From positions 372,001-436,000 of the forward strand of contig CAVZBW010000005.1 in the NCBI GenBank assembly GCA_963773635.1: 64,000 nt of DNA. The letters are read 5' to 3'. How positions within the stretch are numbered: position 1 is the stretch's first letter; each line of letters opens with the position of its first letter. The notes below the pieces were generated by a model that ran no database searches, was not told the origin of the DNA, and saw only the letters and a program-made list of their open reading frames with translations. The stretch is from CAVZBW01 sp963773635 (lineage in GTDB: Bacteria > Actinomycetota > Acidimicrobiia > Acidimicrobiales > RAAP-2). This document shows positions 23,912 to 31,867 of this stretch, one piece after another. Made by a program: the position numbers and the translations under genes.

Positions 23912-25699
23912 ATGGCCCCATGGGAGGTGAGTCCGACGCCTCGACACGATGAGTCCCCGTGGGGAGACGACCCCACCGCCGAGTTGCACGAGCTGCGCGT
24001 CCGGATCGCAGAGTCCGAAGAGGAGATCAACGCGCTGCGGCGCCGGCTCCAGGAGAGCCCCGGCAGGGTCCAGGCCCTCGAGGAGCGTCTTCTCGAGACC
24101 AAGGGTCAGCTGGCCCAGGCGATCTCGCAGAACGAGAAGCTCACCTTCACGCTCCAGCAGGCCAAGGAGCAGCTCGCCGCCCTGCGGGAGGAGGTGGAGA
24201 AGCTCACGCAGCCGCCCGCCGCCTATGGGACGTTCCTTGCCGTCAACGACGACGAGACGGTGGACGTCTTCTCGGGAGGTCGCAAGATGCGTGTGGCGCT
24301 CCACCCCGACATCGACCCGACCGTGTTGCGACGGGGTCAAGAGGTGGTGCTCAACGAGTCGCTCAACGTGGTCCTGGTCCGCGAGGGCGAGCTTTCCGGG
24401 GAGGTCGTGACCCTCAAGGAGGTGCTGGAGGACCGGCGACGCGCCGTCGTCTATGGGCGTGCCGACGAGGAGCGGGTGGCCGAGCTGTCCGACGATCTCT
24501 TCGGCACCCATCTGCGTGCGGGCGACGCCGTGCTGATGGACAGCCGGACCCAGCTCCTGATCGAGAAGCTCCCCCGGCCGGAGGTCGAGGAGCTGGTCCT
24601 CGAGGAGGTGCCCGACGTCACGTACGCCAACGTCGGCGGCCTCGACACGCAGATCGAGGCCATCACCGACGCGGTCGAGCTTCCCTACCTGCATCGGGAC
24701 CTCTTCAACCGCTACAAGCTCCCCGCGCCCAAGGGCATCCTGCTCTACGGTCCGCCGGGTTGCGGCAAGACGCTCATCGCCAAGGCGGTTGCCAACTCCT
24801 TGGCCAAGAAGGTTGCGGAAACCACCGGCAACACCAACATCCGCAGCTACTTCTTGAACATCAAGGGCCCGGAGCTCCTCAACAAGTACGTCGGCGAGAC
24901 CGAGCGCCAGATACGTCTCGTCTTTGAGCGTGCGCGGGAGAAGGCGGAGGAGGGCGTTCCGGTGATCGTCTTCTTCGACGAGATGGACTCGTTGTTCCGC
25001 ACCCGGGGAACCGGCATCAGCTCGGACATGGAATCGACCATCGTCCCCCAGCTCCTGGCGGAGATCGACGGCGTCGAGACCCTGCGTGACGTCATCGTGA
25101 TCGGCGCCTCCAACCGCGAGGACCTGATCGACCCCGCGATCCTGCGCCCGGGTCGGCTCGACGTGAAGATCAAGATCGAACGTCCGGACGAGCAGGCCGC
25201 CACCCAGATCTTCTCCCGGTACCTGACCAGCGAGGTTCCGCTCGCGGCCGAGGACGTGGATCGGCTCGGCGGGGGCGATCCCGACAAGGCGGCTGCGGCC
25301 ATGATCGAGGCGACCGTGGCCGAGATGTACCGGGAGGACGAGGACAACCGCTTCCTCGAGGTCACCTACCAGAATGGCGACAAGGAGGTCCTCTTCTATA
25401 GGGACTTCGCCTCCGGCGCCATGATCGAGAACATCGTCCGCCGGGCCAAGAAGCTGGCCATCAAGCGCGAGATCGCCGGCCAGGGCTCGGGGATCGTGGT
25501 CCAGGACCTCGAGGACTCGATTCGCCAGGAGTACAAGGAGAACGAAGATCTCCCCAACACCACCAACCCTGACGACTGGGCGCGGATCTCGGGCAAGAAG
25601 GGGGAGCGGATCGTGTACGTCCGGACTCTGCTCACGGAGGAGAGCGAGACCCGGGGCGGCCGTTCCATCGAACGGGTCGGCACCGGTCAGTACCTCTAG
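23912..25699 (+). CDS. arc: Proteasome ATPase ARC/Mpa
   Basis: A 595-residue AAA ring ATPase that unfolds Pup-tagged proteins and feeds them to the 20S core. The N-terminal coiled coil (about residues 25-90, ELRVRIAESEEEINALRRRL onwards) binds Pup. Two OB-type subdomains follow. The AAA domain has Walker A GPPGCGKTLIAKA and Walker B VIVFFDEMDSLF. The C-terminus is GQYL, the penultimate-Tyr motif that docks into the alpha-ring. The ATG at 23912 is the first good start after the candidate promoter. First gene of the proteasome cluster, 26 nt before dop. Confidence 0.97.
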   Translation: MAPWEVSPTPRHDESPWGDDPTAELHELRVRIAESEEEINALRRRLQESPGRVQALEERLLETKGQLAQAISQNEKLTFTLQQAKEQLAALREEVEKLTQPPAAYGTFLAVNDDETVDVFSGGRKMRVALHPDIDPTVLRRGQEVVLNESLNVVLVREGELSGEVVTLKEVLEDRRRAVVYGRADEERVAELSDDLFGTHLRAGDAVLMDSRTQLLIEKLPRPEVEELVLEEVPDVTYANVGGLDTQIEAITDAVELPYLHRDLFNRYKLPAPKGILLYGPPGCGKTLIAKAVANSLAKKVAETTGNTNIRSYFLNIKGPELLNKYVGETERQIRLVFERAREKAEEGVPVIVFFDEMDSLFRTRGTGISSDMESTIVPQLLAEIDGVETLRDVIVIGASNREDLIDPAILRPGRLDVKIKIERPDEQAATQIFSRYLTSEVPLAAEDVDRLGGGDPDKAAAAMIEATVAEMYREDEDNRFLEVTYQNGDKEVLFYRDFASGAMIENIVRRAKKLAIKREIAGQGSGIVVQDLEDSIRQEYKENEDLPNTTNPDDWARISGKKGERIVYVRTLLTEESETRGGRSIERVGTGQYL

Positions 25700-25712
25700 G
25701 CGACGATCCCGG

Positions 25713-25718
25713 TAGGGT
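25713..25718 (+). promoter_or_regulatory. -10 box of dop, leaderless
   Basis: TAGGGT with a 7-nt spacer to the GTG start at 25726. This suggests an internal promoter that makes dop, pup and the core genes independent of arc. Confidence 0.5.
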
Positions 25719-25725
25719 CGCGGCC

Positions 25726-27216
25726 GTGGCAGTAGCCAAGATCTGCGGGATCGAGACCGAGTACGGCGTCACGTCCGGCTCGGGGGAGGGCAATCCCATC
25801 GCCGCGTCCTCGATCCTGGTCAACGCCTACGCGGCAGAGGTCGACCGGCGGACCGGTTGGGACTTCGAGGACGAGTCCCCGGGCAACGACGCCCGCGGCT
25901 TTGCCCGCGAGGACTCCCTTCCCCCGGTCGTCGAGACCCACCTCGCCAACACCGTGCTCACCAACGGGGCCCGCTACTACGTGGACCACGCCCACCCCGA
26001 GTACTCCTGCCCCGAGTGTGCCGATCCCCTCGAGCTCGTCCGCCACGACAAGGCGGGCGAGGAGGTGCTGCGGCGTTCGATGATCGCCGCCCGCACCCTC
26101 ATGCCCGACAGCCCGCCGGTCGTCGTGTACAAGAACAATTCGGACGGCAAGGGGAACTCCTACGGTTGCCACGAGAACTACCTGATGGATCGGGCGGTCC
26201 CGTTCTCCCGCGTGGTAGTGGGGGTCGTGCCGCACTTCGTGTCGCGCCAGATCTACACGGGTGCCGGCAAGGTCGGCACCGAGACTCCGGCCCTCGACTC
26301 CCGCCAGGTCCCCTTCCAGGTCTCCCAGCGGGCCGAGTTCTTTGAGGAGGTGGTCGGTCTCGAGACCACCTTGAAGCGCCCCATCGTCAACACCCGGGAC
26401 GAGCCCCATGCCGACCCGCGCCGCTTCCGCCGGCTCCACGTCATCGTGGGCGACGCCAACCTCTCGGAGGTCGCCACCTTCTTGAAGGCGGGGACGACCG
26501 CGCTCGTCCTGGGCATGATCGAGGACGAGGTCACTCCCTCGCGTGAGCTCGATCTCGAGGATCCGGTCCGGTCCATGCACCAGGTGTCCGCCGACCTCAC
26601 CGTGAGCCGTCCGCTCGTGCTGGCGGACCGGTCGACGATCAGTGCCCTCGACATCCAATGGGAGCTGTACTCGGCGGCCGAGCGCTACGCCAAGGACCAC
26701 GGCGAGGAGATCTTCGGCAGCGAGGAGATGGCCGGAATGGTGCTCCAGCGCTGGGAGTCGGTCCTGCACGGACTCGAGGGCGACCCGCACGATCTGGCGC
26801 GCCAGCTGGACTGGGTAGCCAAGCTGCAGATGATGGAGGCCTACCAGGAGCGTCGCTCGTGCGGCTGGGACGACCACCGACTGGCCGCGCTCGACCTCCA
26901 GTACCACGACCTTCGGCCGGAGCGATCCCTGTACGCCCGCCTGGGCATGGAGAGGCTGGTGGACGACGCCGAGGTCCGGCGCTGCGTCACCGAGCCGCCC
27001 GCCGACACCCGCGCCTGGTTCCGGGGCCAGTGCCTGGCGCGCTGGCCGGAGTCCGTGGTGACCGCGAATTGGGACTCGCTCGTGTTTGACCTCGGTTCCG
27101 ACCCGCTGCGGCGCGTCCCTATGATGGACCCCCTCAAGGGGACGGCCAGTCACACCGCGGCGCTTCTCGACTCGAGTGCCACACCGGCCGAGCTCCTTCA
27201 ACGATTGAGCTCCTGA
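25726..27216 (+). CDS. dop: Pup deamidase/depupylase Dop
   Basis: A 496-residue enzyme of the carboxylate-amine ligase fold. It converts the C-terminal Gln of Pup to Glu and also removes Pup from substrates. GIETEYGVTSG at the N-terminus carries the Mg-binding Glu, and the Dop-specific loop region (DESPGNDARGFAR) is present. Its absence from the second paralogue (pafA) separates the two. Further shared motifs are NGARYYVDHAHPEYS, YKNNSDGKGNSYGCHENY and INTRDEPHAD-like VNTRDEPHAD. The GTG start is supported by the TAGGGT box. pup follows after 14 nt. Confidence 0.96.
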   Translation: MAVAKICGIETEYGVTSGSGEGNPIAASSILVNAYAAEVDRRTGWDFEDESPGNDARGFAREDSLPPVVETHLANTVLTNGARYYVDHAHPEYSCPECADPLELVRHDKAGEEVLRRSMIAARTLMPDSPPVVVYKNNSDGKGNSYGCHENYLMDRAVPFSRVVVGVVPHFVSRQIYTGAGKVGTETPALDSRQVPFQVSQRAEFFEEVVGLETTLKRPIVNTRDEPHADPRRFRRLHVIVGDANLSEVATFLKAGTTALVLGMIEDEVTPSRELDLEDPVRSMHQVSADLTVSRPLVLADRSTISALDIQWELYSAAERYAKDHGEEIFGSEEMAGMVLQRWESVLHGLEGDPHDLARQLDWVAKLQMMEAYQERRSCGWDDHRLAALDLQYHDLRPERSLYARLGMERLVDDAEVRRCVTEPPADTRAWFRGQCLARWPESVVTANWDSLVFDLGSDPLRRVPMMDPLKGTASHTAALLDSSATPAELLQRLSS

Positions 27217-27230
27217 GGGGATGACGACAC

Positions 27231-27428
27231 ATGGCAGAGCGTGAACAGCGGCGACGACCCGCACCGGAGCGCACCGAGGAGGTGGTCGAGGAGCCAACGC
27301 CGGCGGGTGCCGAGCGTGGCGACAAGATCAAGGCGGAGCTCGACGACCTGCTGGACGAGATCGACGAGGTGCTGGAGGACAACGCCGAGGAGTTCGTCCG
27401 CAACTATGTCCAGAAGGGCGGCCAGTAG
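27231..27428 (+). CDS. pup: Prokaryotic ubiquitin-like protein Pup
   Basis: A 65-residue, acidic, largely disordered protein ending in GGQ. The terminal Gln must be deamidated by Dop before PafA can attach Pup to lysines. The central helix-forming stretch KAELDDLLDEIDEVLEDNAEEF is the ARC-binding part, and FVRNYVQKGGQ is the typical tail. It lies 14 nt behind dop and 6 nt before prcB, the standard order. Confidence 0.97.
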   Translation: MAEREQRRRPAPERTEEVVEEPTPAGAERGDKIKAELDDLLDEIDEVLEDNAEEFVRNYVQKGGQ

Positions 27429-27434
27429 CTCCCC

Positions 27435-28265
27435 GTGAGCCTTCCGCTCTTCCCCCTAACCGAGGACCCCGGGCCGGATTTCGCCGGCCTGTTGCGCCGC
27501 ACGGCCAGTCCCGAGGCATGGGCTCCCCCCAAGGCCGACGGTCCCGTCGCCGTACGCCACGGGACGACCGTGGTGACGCTGCGCTACGTCGACGGCATCA
27601 TCATGGCCGGAGACCGTCGGGCCACCGAGGGCCACGTCATCGCCCACCGAGCGATGCAGAAGGTCTTCCCCGCAGACCGGTGGTCCGCCGTGGCCATCGC
27701 CGGTGCGGCCGGGCCGGCCGTCGAGATGGTCCGCCTCTTCCAGGTGCAACTCGAGCACTACGAGAAGGTCGAGGGCGTGACCCTCAGCCTCGAGGGCAAG
27801 GCCAACCAGCTCGCACAGATGGTGCGCGAGCACCTGCCGATGGCCTTCCAGGGACTGGCCGTCGTCCCCCTCTTCGCCGGCTACGACCGGCGCCGCGAGA
27901 TCGGGCGCATCTTCACCTACGACGTCACCGGCGGACATTACGAGGAAGCCGACTTCCAGGCGACGGGTTCGGGTGGCCGTGACGCACGCACCACCATCAA
28001 GCTTGGTTGGCGCGAGGGACTGTCCCTGAGCGAGGGAGTGGATCTGGCCATCACCGCCCTGTACGAGGCCGCCGAGGAGGACTCCGCCACCGGTGGGCCG
28101 GACCTGGTCAGAGGCATCTACCCCCTGATCGCCGCCGTGGACACCGAGGGGTTCCGCGAGATCCCCGAGTCCGAGGTCGCCGAGCGCTTCTCCTCCCTCG
28201 TCGATCGCCGCCGGCTGGGCGTCGCGTCGGGCAGTGGTTCCGGGTCGGAGGTCGCGTCATCGTGA
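27435..28265 (+). CDS. prcB: 20S proteasome beta subunit
   Basis: A 276-residue precursor. The catalytic N-terminal Thr is T44 in RHGTTVVTLRY, so a 43-residue propeptide is cleaved during assembly. Asp and Lys of the active site lie in GDRRAT and AMQKVF, and the C-terminal GSGGRDARTTIK is typical. GTG start at 27435. It overlaps prcA by 4 nt (GTGA at 28262-28265), which fits equal synthesis of both core subunits. Confidence 0.96.
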   Translation: MSLPLFPLTEDPGPDFAGLLRRTASPEAWAPPKADGPVAVRHGTTVVTLRYVDGIIMAGDRRATEGHVIAHRAMQKVFPADRWSAVAIAGAAGPAVEMVRLFQVQLEHYEKVEGVTLSLEGKANQLAQMVREHLPMAFQGLAVVPLFAGYDRRREIGRIFTYDVTGGHYEEADFQATGSGGRDARTTIKLGWREGLSLSEGVDLAITALYEAAEEDSATGGPDLVRGIYPLIAAVDTEGFREIPESEVAERFSSLVDRRRLGVASGSGSGSEVASS

Positions 28266-29032
28266 CGATGCCCTTCTACGTCGCCCCCGAGCAGGTGATG
28301 AAGGATCGGGCCGAGTATGCGCAAAAGGGCATCGCTCGCGGCCGATCCCTCGTGGCGATCAACTACCGCGACGGCGTGCTCATCGTGGCCGAGAATCCCT
28401 CGCGGTCTTTGCACAAGGTCAGCGAGATCTACGATCGCATCGCCTTTGCCGGAGTCGGAAAGTACAACGAGTACGACCAGCTGCGCGTGGCGGGGGTGCG
28501 GCACGCCGACACCAAGGGCTACACGTTCAGCCGGGAGGACGTCGACGCACGGTCGTTGGCCAACCTGTACGCCCAGTTCCTCGGCAACGTCTTCACGCAC
28601 GAGATGAAGCCTCTGGAGGTGGAGATCCTCGTGGCCGAGCTGGGCTCGCACGGGCGACCCAACCAGCTGTACCACATCGCCTACGAGGGAACCATCACCG
28701 ACGAGGACCGCTTCGCCGTCCTGGGCGGAGAGGCCGACGCCATCGCCGATCGCGTGCAGCAGAGCTGGCAACCGGAGGAGGAGGTTTCCGGTGCCCTCGG
28801 CCTCGCGGTCGGAGCGCTCGAGGGACCCGATCGCCGGCTCGAGGGGCGCGATCTCGAGGTGGCCGTGCTCTCCCGGAACAACGGCCGGCGAGCGTTTCGG
28901 CGCATCACCGACGGCGAGCTGGACGAGGTCTTGCGTTCGGTGCGGAGGGAGTCGGGCGAGCCCGGACCCTCCGACGAGGCCGGGGACGAGCCCGGCGAGA
29001 CATCCGGCGGGGGGCCCGGAGGCACGCCGTAG
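28262..29032 (+). CDS. prcA: 20S proteasome alpha subunit
   Basis: A 256-residue alpha subunit forming the outer, gated ring. It begins MPFYVAPEQVMKDRAEYAQKGIARGRSLVAI, the N-terminal gate and first helix of the family, and has AENPSRSLHKVSEIYDRIAF. A roughly 40-residue Gly/Pro/Glu-rich C-tail closes it. GTG 28262, overlapping the prcB stop, is chosen over ATG 28268 because of the GTGA coupling; the difference is two residues. Confidence 0.95.
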   Translation: MTMPFYVAPEQVMKDRAEYAQKGIARGRSLVAINYRDGVLIVAENPSRSLHKVSEIYDRIAFAGVGKYNEYDQLRVAGVRHADTKGYTFSREDVDARSLANLYAQFLGNVFTHEMKPLEVEILVAELGSHGRPNQLYHIAYEGTITDEDRFAVLGGEADAIADRVQQSWQPEEEVSGALGLAVGALEGPDRRLEGRDLEVAVLSRNNGRRAFRRITDGELDEVLRSVRRESGEPGPSDEAGDEPGETSGGGPGGTP

Positions 29033-29065
29033 ACCACCCGGTGACCGGTCCGCTCCGGGCCGCGT

Positions 29066-29071
29066 TACGGT
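29066..29071 (+). promoter_or_regulatory. -10 box of pafA, leaderless
   Basis: TACGGT is followed after 6 nt by the GTG start at 29078. The 45-nt gap between prcA and pafA could thus hold a separate promoter. Confidence 0.45.
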
Positions 29072-29077
29072 GACCTC

Positions 29078-30436
29078 GTGGACCGGCGGATCTTCGGGCT
29101 GGAGAACGAGTACGGGGTGACCTTCACCCTCCGGGGCCAGCGCCGTCTCAGCCCCGACGAGGTCGCCCGTTACCTGTTCCGCCGGGTCGTCAGCTGGGGC
29201 CGGTCGAGCAATGTCTTCCTCGAGAACGGTGCGCGGCTCTATCTCGACGTCGGGAGCCATCCCGAGTACGCGACCCCCGAGTGCGACCGGGTCCTCGACG
29301 TCGTGACCCACGACAAGGCGGGGGAGTGGATCCTCTCTCAGCTCGTCACCGGGGCCCAGTCGCGCCTGCGCGAAGAGGGCATCCGGGGAGAGGTATTTCT
29401 CTTCAAGAACAACACCGACTCCGCCGGCAACTCGTACGGCTGCCACGAAAACTACTTGACGGAGCGCAACGACGACTTCAGCCGGTACACCGAGGTGCTG
29501 ATCCCGTTCCTGGTCACGCGCCAGATCTTCTCGGGGGCCGGCAAGGTGCTGCAGACCGCCCGCGGGGCGATGTTCTGCATCAGCCAACGCGCCGAGCACA
29601 TCTGGGAGGGAGTGTCGTCGGCGACGACTCGGAGCCGCCCCATCATCAACACCCGGGACGAGCCGCACGCCGATGCCGAGCGATTCCGTCGGCTGCACGT
29701 GATCGTGGGCGACTCCAACATGAGCGAGTATGCGAGCTATCTGAAGGTCGGCGCCACGAGCATCTTGCTCACGATGCTCGAGGATCCCGGCACCGTGCTG
29801 CGCGACCTCACGTTGGAAAATCCCATCCGGGCCATTCGCGAGATCAGCCACGACGTGACCTGCCAGCGACGGGTCCGGCTGGCCAACGGGCGTGAGATGC
29901 GAGCGCTCGACATCCAGCTCGACTACCTGGAGCGGGCGATGCGGTTTCGCGACAAGCGCGGGCTCTCCCCAGAGCAGGAGATGGCACTCGAGATGTGGGA
30001 GCACTGCCTCAAGGGCCTCGAGTCCGACCCCTTGTCGCTGTGGCGGGAGTGCGACTGGGTGGCAAAGTACCGCCTGGTCGAGGAGATGCGCCGCCGCAAC
30101 GACGTCACCCTGGCGCACCCCAAGGTCGCCATGGTCGACCTGCTCTACCACGACGTCGACCGCTCACGGGGCCTCTTCTATCGCTTGCAGCAACGGGACC
30201 AGGTCGACCGCGTCTGCACCGACGCCGACATCGCCAACGCCATGACCCAACCCCCCCAGAGCACCCGGGCCCGGCTGAGAGGCTCCTTTGTGCGCCGGGC
30301 CAAGGAGCGTCGTCGGGATTTCACCGTCGACTGGGTCCATCTCAAGCTCAACGACCAGGCTCAGCGGACGGTCCTGCTCAAGGACCCTTTCCGCTCACAC
30401 GACGAGCGCGTGGAGCGCCTGATCGCCTCACTCTGA
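29078..30436 (+). CDS. pafA: Pup-protein ligase PafA
   Basis: A 452-residue ligase that joins the C-terminal Glu of deamidated Pup to substrate lysines using ATP. It starts RRIFGLENEYGVTF, the PafA signature, and lacks the Dop loop. It has FLENGARLYLDVGSHPEYATPE with the catalytic Asp, FKNNTDSAGNSYGCHENY and INTRDEPHAD. It is the sister of dop, with which it shares about a third of its residues by eye. In mycobacteria pafB and pafC follow directly; here tatA does. Confidence 0.96.
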   Translation: MDRRIFGLENEYGVTFTLRGQRRLSPDEVARYLFRRVVSWGRSSNVFLENGARLYLDVGSHPEYATPECDRVLDVVTHDKAGEWILSQLVTGAQSRLREEGIRGEVFLFKNNTDSAGNSYGCHENYLTERNDDFSRYTEVLIPFLVTRQIFSGAGKVLQTARGAMFCISQRAEHIWEGVSSATTRSRPIINTRDEPHADAERFRRLHVIVGDSNMSEYASYLKVGATSILLTMLEDPGTVLRDLTLENPIRAIREISHDVTCQRRVRLANGREMRALDIQLDYLERAMRFRDKRGLSPEQEMALEMWEHCLKGLESDPLSLWRECDWVAKYRLVEEMRRRNDVTLAHPKVAMVDLLYHDVDRSRGLFYRLQQRDQVDRVCTDADIANAMTQPPQSTRARLRGSFVRRAKERRRDFTVDWVHLKLNDQAQRTVLLKDPFRSHDERVERLIASL

Positions 30437-30446
30437 GACACCCGGC

Positions 30447-30467
30447 AGCGCCTCCCTCAGCGGCGCT
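30447..30467 (+). terminator. Small hairpin after pafA
   Basis: AGCGCC (30447-30452) pairs with GGCGCT (30462-30467). There is no U-tract. It may separate pafA from tatA, which has its own -10 box. Confidence 0.3.
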
Positions 30468-30535
30468 CGCCGATGGCCCCCCTTGGCGGCTCACCGCGGT
30501 CCGAGTCCTGATCCTCCGCCTCGAGGAGCCGTCGG

Positions 30536-30541
30536 TAGACT
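30536..30541 (+). promoter_or_regulatory. -10 box of tatA, leaderless
   Basis: TAGACT with 7 nt to the GTG at 30549. It decides the tatA start, since the longer frame from 30483 would have a non-hydrophobic leader. Confidence 0.5.
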
Positions 30542-30548
30542 CGACCCA

Positions 30549-31073
30549 GTGATCACCATTAGCCCGCTCAAGGTGCTGATCGTCCTGGTGGTGGCGCTGT
30601 TGCTGCTCGGCCCGGACAAGGTGCCCCAGGCCGCGCGCCAGATCGGAGCGGGCTGGAGCGCCTTCCGGCGGTTCCGCCAGCGCATGGAGGAGGAGATCCG
30701 CGAGACCGTCCCGGACCTTCCCGCCACCCACGAGATCGTCCGAGCGGTCCGGTCCCCCATGAGCTTCCTCGACAACCTGGCAGACCTGCACGGGGAGTCC
30801 ACGAACACCAACGCCCCCGACGCAGACGCCTCCGACCAGGGCGACGCCTCCGACCACGGCGAGAGGGGATCTCCGGTCGCCGACCAAGCCAACGAGCCGC
30901 AGCGACCGAGCGACAATGGGGCCAAGCCCGACGGACGCGCGGCACAGGGTCCCGACGCCACGGAGGACAGCGACACGGAGGCGGCGCAGGCCCCGCCCCC
31001 GGTCGCGGAGACCCCGAGCGGTGCGGCCAGGTCCTACCGCTTCACGGTGCCCGACGACCCGAGCTTGAACTGA
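30549..31073 (+). CDS. tatA: Sec-independent translocase subunit TatA/TatB
   Basis: A 174-residue protein with an N-terminal membrane helix (PLKVLIVLVVALLLLGPDKVP), the hinge Gly-Pro, an amphipathic helix (QAARQIGAGWSAFRRFRQRMEEEI) and a long acidic disordered tail. It works with TatC to export folded proteins. GPDKVP and the long tail are more TatB-like than TatA-like, so it may be the TatB component. It lies upstream of tatC, as in mycobacteria. Confidence 0.85.
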   Translation: MITISPLKVLIVLVVALLLLGPDKVPQAARQIGAGWSAFRRFRQRMEEEIRETVPDLPATHEIVRAVRSPMSFLDNLADLHGESTNTNAPDADASDQGDASDHGERGSPVADQANEPQRPSDNGAKPDGRAAQGPDATEDSDTEAAQAPPPVAETPSGAARSYRFTVPDDPSLN

Positions 31074-31109
31074 GAGAGCCCTCCGCACGAAACGAGGAGA
31101 TCTGACCTG

Positions 31110-31859
31110 ATGGCGCTGCGCGTCACGGGAGCCCGACGGTCCCGACCGTCGCCCGAAGCCATGACTCTGACGGAGCACCTGGGCGAGCTCAGGCGTCGCC
31201 TCGTCGTGAGCGTCCTCGCCCTCAGCGTCGCCGCGGTCGTCGCCTTCTTCCTCTATCAGCCCATGCTCCACCTCCTGCAACACCCCTACTGCCAGGTGAC
31301 GCACGGATCGTGCCAGCTGTACGTGACCAGCCCACTCGATGGTCTCTCGCTGCGCATCAAGATGGCGGGGTTTGGGGGGCTCGTCCTGGCCTCACCGATC
31401 ATCCTCTGGCAGGTCTGGCGTTTCATCACCCCGGGGCTCAACCCTAAGGAGAAGCGCTACGCCATTCCCTTTGTCGCCTGCTCGATCGTGCTGTTCCTGC
31501 TCGGCTGCGCCCTCGCGTACTACTCGCTGCCCCACGCGCTCGGGTTCCTCGAGCGCATCGGCGGGCCGAGCCTCAAGCAGATCTACAACCCCAACCAGTA
31601 CCTGAGCCTCGTGCTGCTGATGATGGCGCTGTTCGGCGCGACCTTCGAGTTCCCGGTCATCCTCGTCGCGCTCGAACTGGCGGGCGTGCTCTCCCCCAAG
31701 CGCCTGCTCGGCTGGTGGCGCTACGCCATCATCGCCATCACGGCCCTGGCCGCCATCTTCACCCCGAGCGCCGATCCCTTCTCTATGTTGGTGCTGGCGG
31801 TGCCCCTCATCGTCTTCTACTTCCTCGCCATCCTCGTCGGCAAGCTCCTCGGACGTTGA
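31110..31859 (+). CDS. tatC: Sec-independent translocase subunit TatC
   Basis: A 249-residue, six-helix membrane protein that recognises twin-arginine signal peptides. The N-terminal LTEHLGELRRRLVVSVLAL carries the conserved Glu and the family motif, followed by FKMAGFGGLVLASPIILWQVWRFITPGL-like IKMAGFGG...FITPGLNPKEKRY. It begins 36 nt after tatA behind AGGAGA and is followed at once by helY. Confidence 0.95.
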   Translation: MALRVTGARRSRPSPEAMTLTEHLGELRRRLVVSVLALSVAAVVAFFLYQPMLHLLQHPYCQVTHGSCQLYVTSPLDGLSLRIKMAGFGGLVLASPIILWQVWRFITPGLNPKEKRYAIPFVACSIVLFLLGCALAYYSLPHALGFLERIGGPSLKQIYNPNQYLSLVLLMMALFGATFEFPVILVALELAGVLSPKRLLGWWRYAIIAITALAAIFTPSADPFSMLVLAVPLIVFYFLAILVGKLLGR

Positions 31860-31867
31860 CACGCGAC

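Noticed and set aside
28118..30151. 677-codon minus-strand frame opposite prcA and pafA
   Set aside because: No recognisable domain and no start signal; antisense shadow.
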